A stretch of DNA of 64,000 nt from Euleptes europaea (taxonomy: Eukaryota > Chordata > Lepidosauria > Squamata > Sphaerodactylidae): the NCBI RefSeq assembly GCF_029931775.1, contig NC_079312.1, forward strand, positions 11,911,821-11,975,820, in the 5' to 3' direction. The notes below the pieces were generated by a model. That model was not told the DNA's origin, made no database searches, and was given only the letters and a program-made list of their open reading frames with translations. This document shows, one piece after another, positions 31,122-41,593 of the stretch. Within the stretch, counting starts at the first letter, position 1. The number at the start of each line of letters is the position of its first letter. Made by a program: the position numbers and the translations under genes.

Positions 31122-31844
31122 ATGGAGAAAGAAACTCCCACTGGTTCCAAAATAGGGGGGATATCAGAGGGGAGAGGAGTTGCCCCTCATGTCCTCCAGG
31201 CTGGTAGTATTGGGCAAATCCTGCAAAGGAGAGCAGGACATCCGATGAATCAGCCCACAGGGGAGGGATCCCTTTCCCTCGAGCTGTGGGAAGTCCAATG
31301 GCAGGAGTTCCTCAGGACGCTGGAGTCATCCCACTCTCCATGGGGAATCCCCCCCTTGCCGGAGAAACCTTCCCCCTGGGAGGACGCCAAGGCCTTTCTG
31401 GCCTCCTTTGAGCAAGTGGCCGAAGCCTGTCAGTGGCCCCAGGAAGAGTGGGTGATCCGACTCCTGCCAGCCCTCAGTGGAGAAGCTGAGAAGGCCTTTA
31501 ACAGACTCACTGCCAGAGACAAAGAGGATTATGGCAAGGTGAAGGCAGCCATCTTGCGAGGGGATGCCCTGAGCCGGGAGAAGCAGCGCCAGCTGTTCAG
31601 GTGCTTCTGCTACCAGGAAGCTGAGGGGCCAAGAGGGGCCTACAGCCGCCTGCGGGAAATGTGCCGCGGGTGGCTGAGAGTGGAGAATCACAGCAAGGAG
31701 CAGATCCTGGAGCTCTTGATCCTGGAGCAGCTGTTGAGCATCCTGCCTCTGGAGATCCAGAGCCGGGTGAGGGAGAGTGGCCCCGAGAGCTGCTCCCAAG
31801 CGGTGGCCCTGGCTGAGGAGTTCCTCTTCAGGCAGGGGAAGAAG
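31122..31844 (+). CDS. Unit D, exon 2: capsid-like SCAN exon
   Basis: The acceptor is CTTTTCTACAG at 31041 and the donor AAG|GTGAGG at 31844, phase 0, 241 codons. The start at 31122 (GAAATGG, good context) gives [14 protein letters not shown] 14-codon upstream frame (31061-31105) precedes it within the exon. N-terminal lobe: [59 protein letters not shown] domain: [48 protein letters not shown]. Of the five SCAN exons it is the most regular and closest to F. The expected role is dimerisation with other SCAN proteins. Confidence 0.93.
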
Positions 31845-32119
31845 GTGAGGCTCTTCTGCTGTGTGGGTCCTGAGTGCAGGAGGGCTTGGGGTGGAGCAGG
31901 GGCTGGGTCTCCCTCCATAATGGGTGTGGGGGGAGAAGAGGGGAATCCCAGGGCTTGATGTTGCCCTGTTTCTAGTTGAATTCAATTTTTTTGGGTGGGA
32001 AGGAAGTCTTAATTTTTTTAAAAAATAATTAAAATATAATTGATATATATGGTATTTTTATTTCATATTTCTATATCTTTTAATTTAAAAAAAAACTGCA
32101 CATATAGTCATAAGGATTT

Positions 32120-32345
32120 TTTATATATTTATGTATATTTTTGACCCTGGAATGTTGACTGCTTAGACCATTGAAGAATGCTTTATGGCCGAAACGCGTA
32201 TGGTCAGAGTCTCATTGAGTGATTTTATTGCGTTATATGAGTTATACTGTATGAGTATGTCAATTTGGTATGCTTTTCTATGGCCTTATATGTGGTATTA
32301 GATTATATCCTGAAATAAATATATATGTATTTTGTACTGACATAA
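32120..32345 (+). mobile_element. Penelope-like terminal fragment, third type
   Basis: TTGAAGA at 32171-32177 and GGCCGAAACGCG at 32188 onward resemble the core of the hammerhead-like blocks seen in other Penelope terminal repeats, followed by an AT-rich region with AATAAATATATATG. No protein-coding part is seen; stem II is weak. Confidence 0.45.
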
Positions 32346-32499
32346 TGTTCAGATTTTATAACCTTTGGGCTTGGATGTTTGTTTATTTTTGCTTAACCTT
32401 TTGGGAACTTACTTGACCCTCTGTTAGGGCCAGGTGCTTTCTCAGATCTCCACCTTCCCCTTCACACCTTCCAGTAGCAGTGACCAAGCTGATTTTAGT

Positions 32500-32705
32500 T
32501 ATGTCATGTAAAGTGCCATCAAGTCGCAGCCGACTTATGGCGACCCCTTTTGGGGTTTTCATGGCAAGAGACTAACAGAGGTGGTTTGCCAGTGCCTTCC
32601 TCTGCATAGCAACCCTGGTATTCCTTGGTGGTCTCCCATCCAAATACTAACCAGGGCTGACCCTGCTTAGTTCTGAGATCTGACAAGATCAGGCTAGCCT
32701 GGGCC
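32500..32705 (-). mobile_element. 5S rRNA-derived SINE
   Basis: Inverted copy: AAGTGCCATCAAGTCGCAGC tail, GGTGGTTTGCCAGTGCCTTC, CCCATCCAAATACTAACC and CTGAGATCTGACAAGATCAG. It lies in intron 2 of unit D. Confidence 0.88.
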
Positions 32706-33117
32706 ACGTAGGTTGTGAGTAGTCAGGAAGACAATTTTAATGAATAACTGGGCTGGAATTATGTGCTACTATTATAGAGGAAGGCTGGGGAGGCAGAAAA
32801 AGAATATGAAGTACTTTCTACTACTTCGCCCCCATCTCCTTCAGTGATTCACACCAACCCCTTCCTTTCGCAACATAAAAGGATTAGTTTATTGTTTCTC
32901 CTTTAAGAGGTCTCAATGCTTAGTGATGGGTAAAACAAGAAAAGTAACAAGTGGGGTTTCTTTACATGAAAGGACAGCAGATCTCTGCTTTAAACAGTTA
33001 CACTTTCACACACCCACAGCTCTACTGAACTGGCAGGGTATTACCAAGAGGAGGAATGGTTTTATTTGGAGCTCTTTCTTAAACCATAGAATCTCAGCCT
33101 ATTGAAACAGGAGAAAA

Positions 33118-33205
33118 ATGCAGGAGTCCAGTAGCACCTTAAATACTAACAACATTTGTGGCAGGGTGTGAGCTTTTGTGAGCCACTGCTCACTTCTTCA
33201 GAACA
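33118..33205 (-). mobile_element. Penelope-like terminal fragment with hammerhead-like core
   Basis: Reverse orientation: AACATTTGTGGCAGGGTGTG, AGCTTTTGTGAGCC and GCTCACTTCTTCAGA. Read on the minus strand: CTGAAGA, AGTGAGC, then GCTCAC and AAAAGCTC, the same block as at 21491 (GAAA slightly altered). Confidence 0.65.
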
Positions 33206-33476
33206 GGATCAACTTGTTTCTTGGGATACTTCCCTTAACCCCTATCACAAGTCACCAACCCCTGGCCCCAGAGCTCTATGTATCTATAATATCAATATCT
33301 GAGTTGTTTTCCTTCACTGCCAAAGCCGAACTATTCTCCTGAAAAGTTTTTCCCTGTTTGTCTGTCCCTTCCCCAAACCGTATCTGAGGCAATGACAAAT
33401 TTCCCCTCCGCTTGTCTTCCCTCTCTCCCCTCCTCCAGAGGTTCCACAGCCTCTTATCTGCTGTAGCCATTTAATT

Positions 33477-33807
33477 AGGGTTACCAAGTGCCCAGTGGTG
33501 GTGGGCAAACCCTGTCCAATCCACCCCGCTGCCTGCTGACCAGCTGAAGGTTGGGGGTGGGGGCAAACACAGCAGCATGTCACTTCCGGTTTACACCTGG
33601 ACGTGCCACATCACGAGGGGCCTTTTACCACTCAAACTGTGAGTGTGATTGGCAAAAGGCCCCTTGCAATGCGGCACTTCTGGGTGTAAACGCATCGAAA
33701 GGGGCCAGTGCAAACTGGAAGTGACGCGCACGGCTGGCTGTACGCAATCTCCTCAGCTCTTTCCCAAAAGCCTCCCACCGGAGGAGAGGGGGGGACCTGG
33801 CAACCCT
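33477..33807. repeat. AGGGTTACC-ended repeat
   Basis: Starts AGGGTTACCAAGTGCCCAG and ends GGGACCTGGCAACCCT, roughly inverted. Internally, ACATCACGAGGGGCC ... GGCCCCTTGC forms further inverted segments around 33600-33670. It probably belongs with the AGGGTTGCCAG family. Confidence 0.5.
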
Positions 33808-33922
33808 ACATTCAGTGTCTGCCTACCCTGGTAGGATGGGATTTGCCGGGATGCCTGGAGGGCAGAACTAGAGGCTGACTGTCACACCCTCCCCCTGAAA
33901 AAGCTGGTCTTGGGGTTCAGGG

Positions 33923-34132
33923 TGGTCTGGCCCAGGCTAGCCTGCTCTTGCCAGATCTCAGAAGCTAAGCAGGATCAATCCTGGTTAGTAATTGGATGGG
34001 AGACCACCAAGGATTGATAGGGTTGTTGTGCAGAGGAAGGCAATGGCAAACCACCTCTGTTAAGTCTCCTGCCTTGAAAGTTCTACAGTGTTGCCATAAG
34101 CTGGCTGTAAATTGACAGCACTTTGCACACAG
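33923..34132 (+). mobile_element. 5S rRNA-derived SINE
   Basis: CCAGGCTAGCCTGCTCTTGC, CAGATCTCAGAAGCTAAGCA, TTGGATGGGAGACCACC and GGAAGGCAATGGCAAACCAC, ending TTGACAGCACTTTGCACAC. Confidence 0.85.
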
Positions 34133-34924
34133 ATTCCTGCTCCTTTGCCACCTCCACAGGTGTGACCTGGAGCACCATCTGCAGGTTCTGAGCATGAGAG
34201 TCCTGAAGATCTCCTCCCATATTCCTCCACTCCTGCATTTGGGTTGTTGTGACCCAATTATCCTTAGAGTCCAATAAAGACAATAGGGAGGAGGTTAGGT
34301 TTAAGAAACAGTTCTTTATTTGGCCAAGCAGAGAACCGGGTGACAGACCCAATCAACAAAAGGGAAACTGCCACCCAGAACAAAGGAAGATAGAACGCTT
34401 TATACTTCATTTCAAAAGAAGGCGGATACACAACAGTAAATGTTACATTTGAAGACTCAAGTGACTAGTGTAGAGTCAGCACAATGCCTGAACGTTCTAT
34501 GCATGCTTATCTAAGTATCCTGCCGTGGTGCTATTCAGAAGAGAGTAGCTCTTTGTTATGCAGGGCCAGAGAGGTTAGTGTCCTTGGCTAAGTGGGGCGG
34601 GAGGAGGAGAGCTTAGCAGAGGATGCACATTCTGGTGATGTCTTGCCTGATGGCACTGGTGTGCGTGTGTTTTTACTGGGCACAACAGGGTGGAGGACAG
34701 TATTTCTGGGGTTTTCTTGGTGGACTTCACAACCCTAGGAGATTCCTCTGGGCCAAACAGACGTTACGGCATCCACAGGTGTGACTTGTGAACACCACTG
34801 CCGTTTGAGAGTTGAGTCAGGCTGCTCAAAGATGCCACGAGGCCCCGATCCCTGCAGTGTGGTGGGACCAGGAGCTTTTGTTTTCCCCCTTGCACCTTTT
34901 CAAGTGTTAAATCGATTGCAATGG

Positions 34925-35155
34925 TAAGCTCTCCTTCCCTGGAGGTTTTTAAGAAGAGGTTAGATGGCCATTTGTCAGCAATGCTGATTCTGTGACCTTA
35001 GGCAGATGATGAGAGGGAAGGCATCTTGGCCATCTTCTGGTCACTGGGGGTGTGGGGGGGAGGTAGTTGTGAATATCCTGCATTGTGCAGGGGGTTGGAC
35101 TAGATGACCCTGGTGGTCCCTTCCAACTCTATAATTCTACGATTCAATGTCTGTG
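34925..35155 (+). mobile_element. CR1 LINE 3' end
   Basis: CCCTGGAGGTTTTTAAGAAG, GAGGTTAGATGGCCATTTG, GGGGTTGGACTAGATGACC and CTTCCAACTCTATAATTCTA are the final blocks of a CR1-type tail. It lies in intron 2 of unit D. Confidence 0.8.
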
Positions 35156-35386
35156 ATGCAACCTGTTAAATCCTTCCTCCTCCCTGGGTCAGCTGCAAGT
35201 GAACCAGGCTGCTCCAAGTAGGTTTTGTTTTGTAATATGCAGTGCAGAGTTCTCGGCTTTCCTTAAGGAAACTCTGTTCTGATTTTTCCCTGCCACACAC
35301 CAATGAATCTGCTAAGTCCTCTCTTCATCTCCCCCCTCTTCAGCTCTGTGGCTCTGCCCTGAAAGGGTCCCTCTCTGCTGTTGCAG

Positions 35387-35507
35387 GTGCCCTTGGAGGA
35401 GGCAGCTGCAGGCGTCTCTGAAGCAGGCCAGGCTCCATCTGAGAGCAAGCAGAGGCATCCTTCAATGGCTGACAAGGAAGAGGAGGACAGAGAGGCCATC
35501 CTGATGG
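35387..35507 (+). CDS. Unit D, exon 3: acidic middle exon
   Basis: The 121-bp exon lies between TGCTGTTGCAG and ATGG|GTAAGG, phase 0 in and 1 out. It encodes VPLEEAAAGVSEAGQAPSES, then KQRHPSMADKEEEDREAILM. Confidence 0.88.
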
Positions 35508-35735
35508 GTAAGGAGGGAGGGAGACCTTCTTGGGTCAGAGATCGGGGTGTCTCGGAAGCTCCTTCTGGGGCTGAGCTCAGCGGTGGCTTGTTTTTTTCCT
35601 TTCAAGGGCTGCTCTGTCCTTACATTCTGCAGAGGAATGGATATCCTAGGGAAAGAGCTGGTTACAAAAGAAGAGGCCTGCTGGACAAGGCCAAAGTCCC
35701 AATGACTCTTTCCTACAGTGGTCAGGCCCTCACTT

Positions 35736-35920
35736 GGATAACCCAGGCTGGCCAGATCTTGGAAGCTAAGCAGGGTCAGCCCTGGTTAGTACCTGGTGGG
35801 AGACCACTAAGGAAGTCCAAGGTTGCTACACAAAGGCAGGCAATGGCAAATCAACTCTGAACATCTGTTCCCTTGAAAACCCTACCATAAGCCAGCTGCA
35901 ACTTAATGGCATTTTCCACC
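35736..35920 (+). mobile_element. 5S rRNA-derived SINE
   Basis: AACCCAGGCTGGCCAGATC, GGAAGCTAAGCAGGGTCAGC, TTAGTACCTGGTGGGAGACC. It lies at nearly the same intron position as the copy in unit C (24980), but flanks differ enough that I cannot say whether it is one shared insertion. Confidence 0.8.
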
Positions 35921-36413
35921 ATCACCATCGTGTTCAGCTAGATGTCGTCAGGCCTTCCCTGTTTTTGCGCCCCCTCCCTGACATCTGGCATCCCTTCCAA
36001 AATATTTGTTTTGGTTGATGAGGTCCTGGCTTCTACCTTATTTTTCAGAGGCTGAAAACCGATTACTCATGCCCCATGGCACACCTATCACAAAACTCTC
36101 TGAATTTCATGATAAGCAGAAAGCCAAAAGATGTTCACAGCAGATGAAATACAAAGGGTAGGAGAACGAATATACGCCCCCTTTTTTCCTTAAAGTGTAC
36201 ATATGGGGAGTTTTGGGGAAGGGAGGCAAAGGCAGAAGATAAAAGGGGCCCCATTGCAGAGCCAGGCCAGGTAAAAGGTGTGGCCAGCTGCTTGATTTGG
36301 GGATGAAAGTGATTTTGAGGGAGTAATCAAAATACACTCCAGGAGGCAGCAGTGACAGGTCTGAGACTTGGTTTTTTGCATGGCTACTGATTGAATCTCT
36401 CTCTTCGTTCCAG

Positions 36414-36730
36414 CAGAAAGCATGTGCAAGAGGGGTGGAGAATTCCAGGGGCCATCATCAGAAGAAAGGCCAACCAAAAGAAGAAGAAACGAAGGCCTCT
36501 GTTCTACCCAGAGAATCCACTCCAGGGAAAATGAAAACAAAAGTGTGGCTTTTGGAAAAACCTTCGTTCAGAAAATGAACGTCGTTTCTCAAGAACAAAT
36601 TTGCACAGGAGAGAAACCGTATAATTTCTTGGAGTGCAGAAAGAGCTTCAATCTTCTTACAACCCTTACTTCCCATCAAAGAAGTAACTCAGGTGAGAAG
36701 CTATATAAAATTCTCAAGGGTGTGGAATGA
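36414..36730 (+). CDS. Unit D, terminal exon option 1: one-finger exon
   Basis: The acceptor region reads CGTTCCAGCAGAAAGC; both AGs (36413 and 36416) keep phase 1 (a NAGNAG site). The exon encodes a shortened linker (GGEFQGPSSEERPTKRRRNE), a degenerate finger and FLECRKSFNLLTTLTSHQ, where the first Cys of the finger pair is replaced by Phe. It ends KLYKILKGVE and stop, almost the same tail as unit C. The basic run TKRRR could be a nuclear localisation signal. Joined to exons 2-3 it would give about 386 aa, with little DNA-binding capacity. Confidence 0.6.
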
Positions 36731-36875
36731 TCTTTTCTGATTCAGTAGGCTTTAACATACATTTAATGCACAGCAGGAAGAAGCCACTGCAATATGTTGA
36801 GTGTGGAAAGAACGTTAGGTGCAGATCAGACCTCTTTGCGTGGCTGTAATGGGATTTCTCTCTTTATTCCCACAG

Positions 36876-37720
36876 GGGATGATCAGGAGAATGAGGAAGA
36901 TGAGGAACTGCATCAGTTGTACCCAGATAAAGCCAAGCTTGAGTTGAAAGAAAGCTTCAGGATTCAAGATGAACCCAAGAGGCAGGAAAACCACATGGCC
37001 GAGAAGAGGGATGAGCAGGGGATTTCCGTGAAAGCAGGGGATTTCTGTGAAATAATTCACATGGTGGAAGAAACATACAAGTGCTTGGAGTGTGGAATGA
37101 ACTTTTCAGATGAAACTCAATATAATATTCATTTGCAAATGCACAGTGGAGCAGAGCTCCTTAGACATCACCTAATCCACACAGGAGAGAAGCCTTATAG
37201 CTGCTCAGAATGTTGTAGGAGCTTCTCACAGAGAACAAACCTTATTCAGCACCAAAGAATTCATTCAGGAGAGAAGCCATATAAATGCTCAGAGTGTGGA
37301 AAGAGGTTCCTTTGGTATAGCGATCTTCAGCGGCATCAAAGAACCCACACAGGGGAGAAACCTTTTCAGTGCTCAGAGTGTGGAAAGAAATTCAATCGGA
37401 GTTGCCATCTTCAACAGCATCTAAGAACCCACTCAGAGGAGAAACCTTTTAAATGCTCAGAGTGCGGAATGAGTTTCAACTGGAATGGCAATCTTCAGCG
37501 ACATCAAAGAATCCATACAGGGGAGAAACCTTTTGAGTGCTCAGAGTGTGGAAAGAGGTTCATTCAAAAATCCAGCCTTCAACAACATCAAAGAATTCAC
37601 ATGAGAAACTGCATAGCTGCTCAGCCTGATACAAGAGCTTCTTTCCTATTTCACACCTTAAAGACAACCACAGAATCCACACAGGAACCATATAAACTCT
37701 GGGAAAGATCCTTCATCTGA
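36876..37720 (+). CDS. Unit D, terminal exon option 2: six-finger exon
   Basis: The acceptor TTTATTCCCACAG at 36875 gives phase 1. The linker is [19 protein letters not shown] ... [15 protein letters not shown]. Finger 1 is [20 protein letters not shown]. The next finger is cut by an in-frame deletion: [13 protein letters not shown] stands where unit C has the whole HKCSECEKSFLRRTEFLRHQ. Five regular fingers follow, up to [20 protein letters not shown], and the tail is [13 protein letters not shown]. With exons 2-3 it gives about 562 aa. Decayed finger sequence continues past the stop. Confidence 0.92.
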
Positions 37721-38560
37721 ACAGAAACCTGACCATATCCATAGATACAAAAAAAATTTTGTTTTCCAACCCAGGTATAAATACTCAGATGGTGAAAAGA
37801 GGTTTAGTTATGTTTGAAGTACAAACATCACACAGGGAAGAAAGCAAAGATTCGTTCTGAGAATGGAAGGGAGATTCAAGACCAGCTCTGCTTTACTTAA
37901 GCATTGAGGAACCCACACACGGGAGAAACCTCAGAAGTGCTCTATGTGTGGCAAATCAAATCAAATCATTTATTATTACAGCCAAAGGCCAGCATGTGGC
38001 AAGATCTTGAGGCAGAGTTCAGACCTTCATGTTCCTTAGAGAACCCACAACTTTCTTGTAGTCAGTTCCAATGAAGCTCTTCTTCAATTGCTGAGGTGGA
38101 GGGCCCAGAACGTACTTTCACAAAGAAGGACCTTTTTAGTGGTTGCCCTTCTCTGAAAAGGAAATCTGGAAAACTGGCAGCAACATTTCCATTTGTGAAA
38201 TCCTGTGAAGAAATAGAGAAGTTGAGGGGATTGTGAGCTTTTCAGGGTCTCACCAGTAGAATTAATTCAGATTGAAACATAAACACGATAAATTCAAAGG
38301 GGGCTTACCAACATACAGTATCCTTGGAGTTGGAAGTTGAGAGGTGAATGTTGTGAAACACCATTTCCCCTTGATTCTCCTGGACAGCATCAGGACAGAA
38401 ACAAAAAACACTTTTTGGTGGGTTTTTTATGACCTGGAATTAAAGGAAATGCTTAAAATGTTAGTTTAGCAGAAGTGTGTTGGGAGGTTTAAAAATTGTC
38501 TATAAACCCGTAGAAAGAAACCCTCTGGCAAACACTTTCTTCCACAACTGATCCCCATCT
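37721..38560 (+). other. 3' flank of unit D
   Basis: Finger-like remnants appear at about 37770-37960 (GTATAAATACTCAGATGG, CCACACACGGGAGAAACC). At 37955-38020 there is a CAAATCAAATCAAATCATTTATTATTACAGCC stretch that looks like a LINE tail in reverse. Nothing else was recognised to 38560. Confidence 0.45.
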
Positions 38561-38564
38561 ATTG

Positions 38565-38720
38565 TTCAAGATCCATAGCGTTGGGTTGTAACTGAGTGGA
38601 TCTGGGTTCAAATTTGCACTTGGCCTGGAAGCTCACTGGCTGACTTTTGGCCAGTCACTTTCTGAACTCAGTATACCTCACAGGATTACTGTGAGGATTA
38701 CATAGTGTGCATCCGGGCTG
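38565..38720 (+). repeat. MIR-like SINE relic
   Basis: ATCTGGGTTCAAATTTGCAC, TGGCCAGTCACTTTCTGAAC and CTCACAGGATTACTGTGAGG. It corresponds to the relic 3' of unit A. Confidence 0.55.
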
Positions 38721-39257
38721 AAGTCCTTGTTGTAAGAAATGCACGATGGATTGAAAAGTACAGAAATCCCAGGATTTTAGTAGTAAATAGCAGGTCTTGG
38801 GTTGGTTGTGTGCCAAATTTCAACTTTTTCATTGGGGTGGGAATACCAAAGCCCTACTTTTGCATTGTCCTTTACTGGAAGGAGACTGTACAAATCACCC
38901 ATTTTATATGAGAAAATGGCACTAACCCTCTAGGTCTGAAATCTGAACCCACATTTCAGGCAAGGTTTTGGAACTGCAACAGTTTATTCTTCAGCTTTAG
39001 GAGCTAGAGTTATTTCTGAACCTTCTGGGTTTATATTTTCATTACCATATTTTCCCACAAAACTGAATCTTAACCTCTTCACAGTTCCTCGTTTTCTTTA
39101 AAGCTGTAACAAAAGTGTTGTAGTAGATAAATGGATATGGGGTAACCCCAGTGGTCATCACAACAAAAAGCTAGCCTCTATCCTTCACCTACTTAAATAT
39201 TGTACTTCTACTGAGAATCACTGAGAGGCACTTGAAATAAACGATTGATTAAAAAAT

Positions 39258-39552
39258 ACTAGGTACGGCGCAGAGTAGTAAGCTGCAGTACTGCAGTCCA
39301 AGCTCTGCTCACTACCTGAGTTCGATCCCAACGGAAGTTGGTTTCAGGTAGCCGTCTCAAGGTTGACTCAGCCTTCTGAGGTTGGTAAACTAAGTACCCA
39401 GCTTGTTGGGGGTAAAGGGAAGATGACTGGGGAAGGCACTGGCAAACCACCTCATAAAACAAAAAGTCTGCCTAGAAAACGTTGGGATGTGATGTCACCC
39501 CATGGGTCAGGAATGACCCAGTGCTTGCACAAGGGATCGTTACCCTTTTTTT
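39258..39552 (+). mobile_element. tRNA-derived SINE (GATGTGACGTCACCCC family)
   Basis: TACGGCGCAGAGTAGTAAGC, GAGTTCGATCCCAACGGAAG, GGGGTAAAGGGAAGATGAC, GTCACCCCATGGGTCAGGAA and GTGCTTGCACAAGGGATC. Full length. Confidence 0.88.
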
Positions 39553-39689
39553 ACGGCAATGAACTGTCTAGGGGTCATGGTACCCCGGTGCCTGGGGTTT
39601 GTTGAGCCCTGGTGGAGAGTGTCCCTGCGGACTCTCCTTCAATACCATAGCATAGTATCTTTCTGTAAGTATCTTTCTGTACTGAGTAA

Positions 39690-39970
39690 CAAAGATGGAG
39701 ATTGTGGCGATCCAGTCCCAGAAGCCATGCTGAGGGATGTTTTTTTTACCATGTATCATGGGGTCCCATCTTGTTCTCCATGGTTTGAGTTCTGGAGCAT
39801 CTCGGTTTTATCGCTGCTGTTCAGGCCTGGAACGAGAGGCTGCTGGAAGCATTGGGCAGGATCTCTCTCTACTTTCCTGTCGCTCAAACAGGAGCCTGGC
39901 TCTGTGGTTTACACCAGAATGGGAAGAATTAGAGGGCAAGGCTGAGCAGAGCGACACCCTGCTAAACTCA
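39690..39970 (+). repeat. Duplicated upstream-flank block, copy 2
   Basis: GGGGTCCCATCTTGTTCTCC, then TCGCTCAAACAGGAGCCTGG, CTGTGGTTTACACCAGAATG and GCTGAGCAGAG match 3355-3680 and 49660-49900. Unlike the others it is not followed by a recognised first exon or SCAN exon, which points to a lost unit. Confidence 0.55.
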
Positions 39971-40206
39971 TGGAAGTCAAGGACTTCAGCAAGGATCTGG
40001 ATTGTACCTTTCAAGAGGGTTGAGAGAAGAGATTGGGGCCGAAAATTTCCCAGTGCTTTATTTCTTTTTCTACTCAACATTTTCCAATTCTAAAGATTCA
40101 TTGTTTGCACACGCAAAAAATGGGTGCTGTTGCCAGTATAATATTAAGTTTGGCAGTTTCCACTTTGCAACGAATGTTTTCCAGATAATTTTGAGGCTAG
40201 ACTTTT

Positions 40207-40505
40207 AGGAGCCCAGTGGCGAAGAGTGTTAAGCTGCAGTACTGCAGTCAAAAGCTCTGCTCACGACCTGAGTTCGATCCCGACGGAAGTTGGTTTCAGG
40301 TAGCCAGCTCAAGGTTGATTCAGCCTTCCATCGTTCCGAGGTTGGTGAAATGAGTACCCAGCTTGCTGGGGGTAAAGGAAGATGACTGGAGAAGGCACTG
40401 GCAAACCACCCCGCAAACAAAGTCTGCCTAGTAAACATCGGGATGTGACGTCACCCCATGGGTCAGGAATGACCCAGTGCTTGCACAGGGGTCCTTTACC
40501 TTTTT
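40207..40505 (+). mobile_element. tRNA-derived SINE (GATGTGACGTCACCCC family)
   Basis: GAGCCCAGTGGCGAAGAGTG, CTGAGTTCGATCCCGACGG, CATCGGGATGTGACGTCACC and GGGGTCCTTTACC, near full length and close in sequence to 39258-39552. Confidence 0.88.
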
Positions 40506-40667
40506 AAAAGACTTTTATAATGCTTATAATGTACTCTACATAGGTCTGCCCTTAAAGACAACTTGATTTTTCATTAATTACTACTGAGCACCAAGGGGAG
40601 CATGCATGCCAAGCCCATTATGCAAACACCCCCATTAGCTACCAATCAGTTATTGAGTTCAGTTCAA

Positions 40668-41140
40668 GATTGGTTCTTGTAGGTTATCCGGGCTGTGTAA
40701 CCGTGGTCTTGGTATTTTATTTCCTGACTTTCGCCAGCAGCTGTGGCAGGCATCTTCAGAGGACGAACACTGAAGGACAGTGTCTCTCAGTGTCATGTGT
40801 GTAGGAAGAGTAATATATAGTCAGAAAGGGGTTGGGTTTGAGCTAAATCATTGTCCTGCAAAAAGTAACAAAGGTAATGTGCTAATCATCGTCCTGTAAC
40901 ATTGTTACTTTTTGCAGGACAATGATTCAGCTCAAACCCAACCCTTTCTGACTATATATTACTCTTCCTACACACTTGACACTGAGAGACACTGACCTTC
41001 AGTGTTACTCCTCTGAAGATGCCTGCCACAGCTGCTGGCGAAACGTCAGGAAAGAAAATACCAAGACCACGGTTACACAGCCCGGATAACCTACAAGAAC
41101 CAATGAACTCTGACCCTGAAAGCCTTCGACAATATTCAGT
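40668..41140. repeat. Second foldback of Penelope-like terminal repeats
   Basis: This has the same architecture as 28741-29290: inverted arms carrying TATATATTACTCTTCC, a CTGAAGATGCC...GCTGGCGAAACGTC block (CTGAAGA at 41013-41019 in the right arm) and CACAGCCCGGATAACC. The arms meet near 40890 (GTAATGTGCTAATC). The two foldbacks are similar enough to be copies of one composite element. Confidence 0.75.
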
Positions 41141-41512
41141 TCAAGATTCTGGTTATCACCTAAAAAGCCCTGAACAACTTGGGACCCATATACCTGCAGG
41201 ACTGTCTAGAGATTTTGTGAGAACAATAGTTCAGAGGGGCATTTCTAGGAAGAGAACAAGCTTGCGGTCCAGTCCAGTGTTTCTAGTTTGTATTATCCTG
41301 CTCTTACTGCATGGTCTTCTCTGTGTGTCATTCTGTTGTCTGCCTTTGTCTAATCATTTCTGCCTATGGCAGTGCTGCTGCAACAGTATTCAGTCACCTT
41401 GCTGGGGTGACAAGGGGGGGGAATCCCAAATCTACCTCGTCTCGGGCCCCAGGCTCCTAGAGTGGGCAGCAGCTTCTGGTGGTAGTGGTTAGGAGCAGTG
41501 GACTGTAATCTG

Positions 41513-41593
41513 GATGTGTGTGTGTTAAGTGCCGTCAAGTCGTTTCCGACTCATGGCGACCCTATGAATCAACGTCCTCCAAAGTGTCCTATC
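41513..41593 (-). mobile_element. RTE-BovB LINE, 3' end (left part)
   Basis: TGTGTGTTAAGTGCCGTCAA and CGTTTCCGACTCATGGCGAC are the reverse complement of the BovB 3' tail. It continues at 43938 after an L1 insertion. Confidence 0.88.

Noticed and set aside
24980-35920. Possible 5S rRNA genes
   Set aside because: The 5S-like parts are diverged, lack the full 120-bp gene and carry a BovB-like tail; they are SINEs.
41019-41492. 157-codon + strand frame starting in the foldback
   Set aside because: The start lies in the Penelope-like arm and the rest in unrelated sequence; the same N-terminus (MPATAAGETSGKK) recurs at 29147 only because the foldback does.
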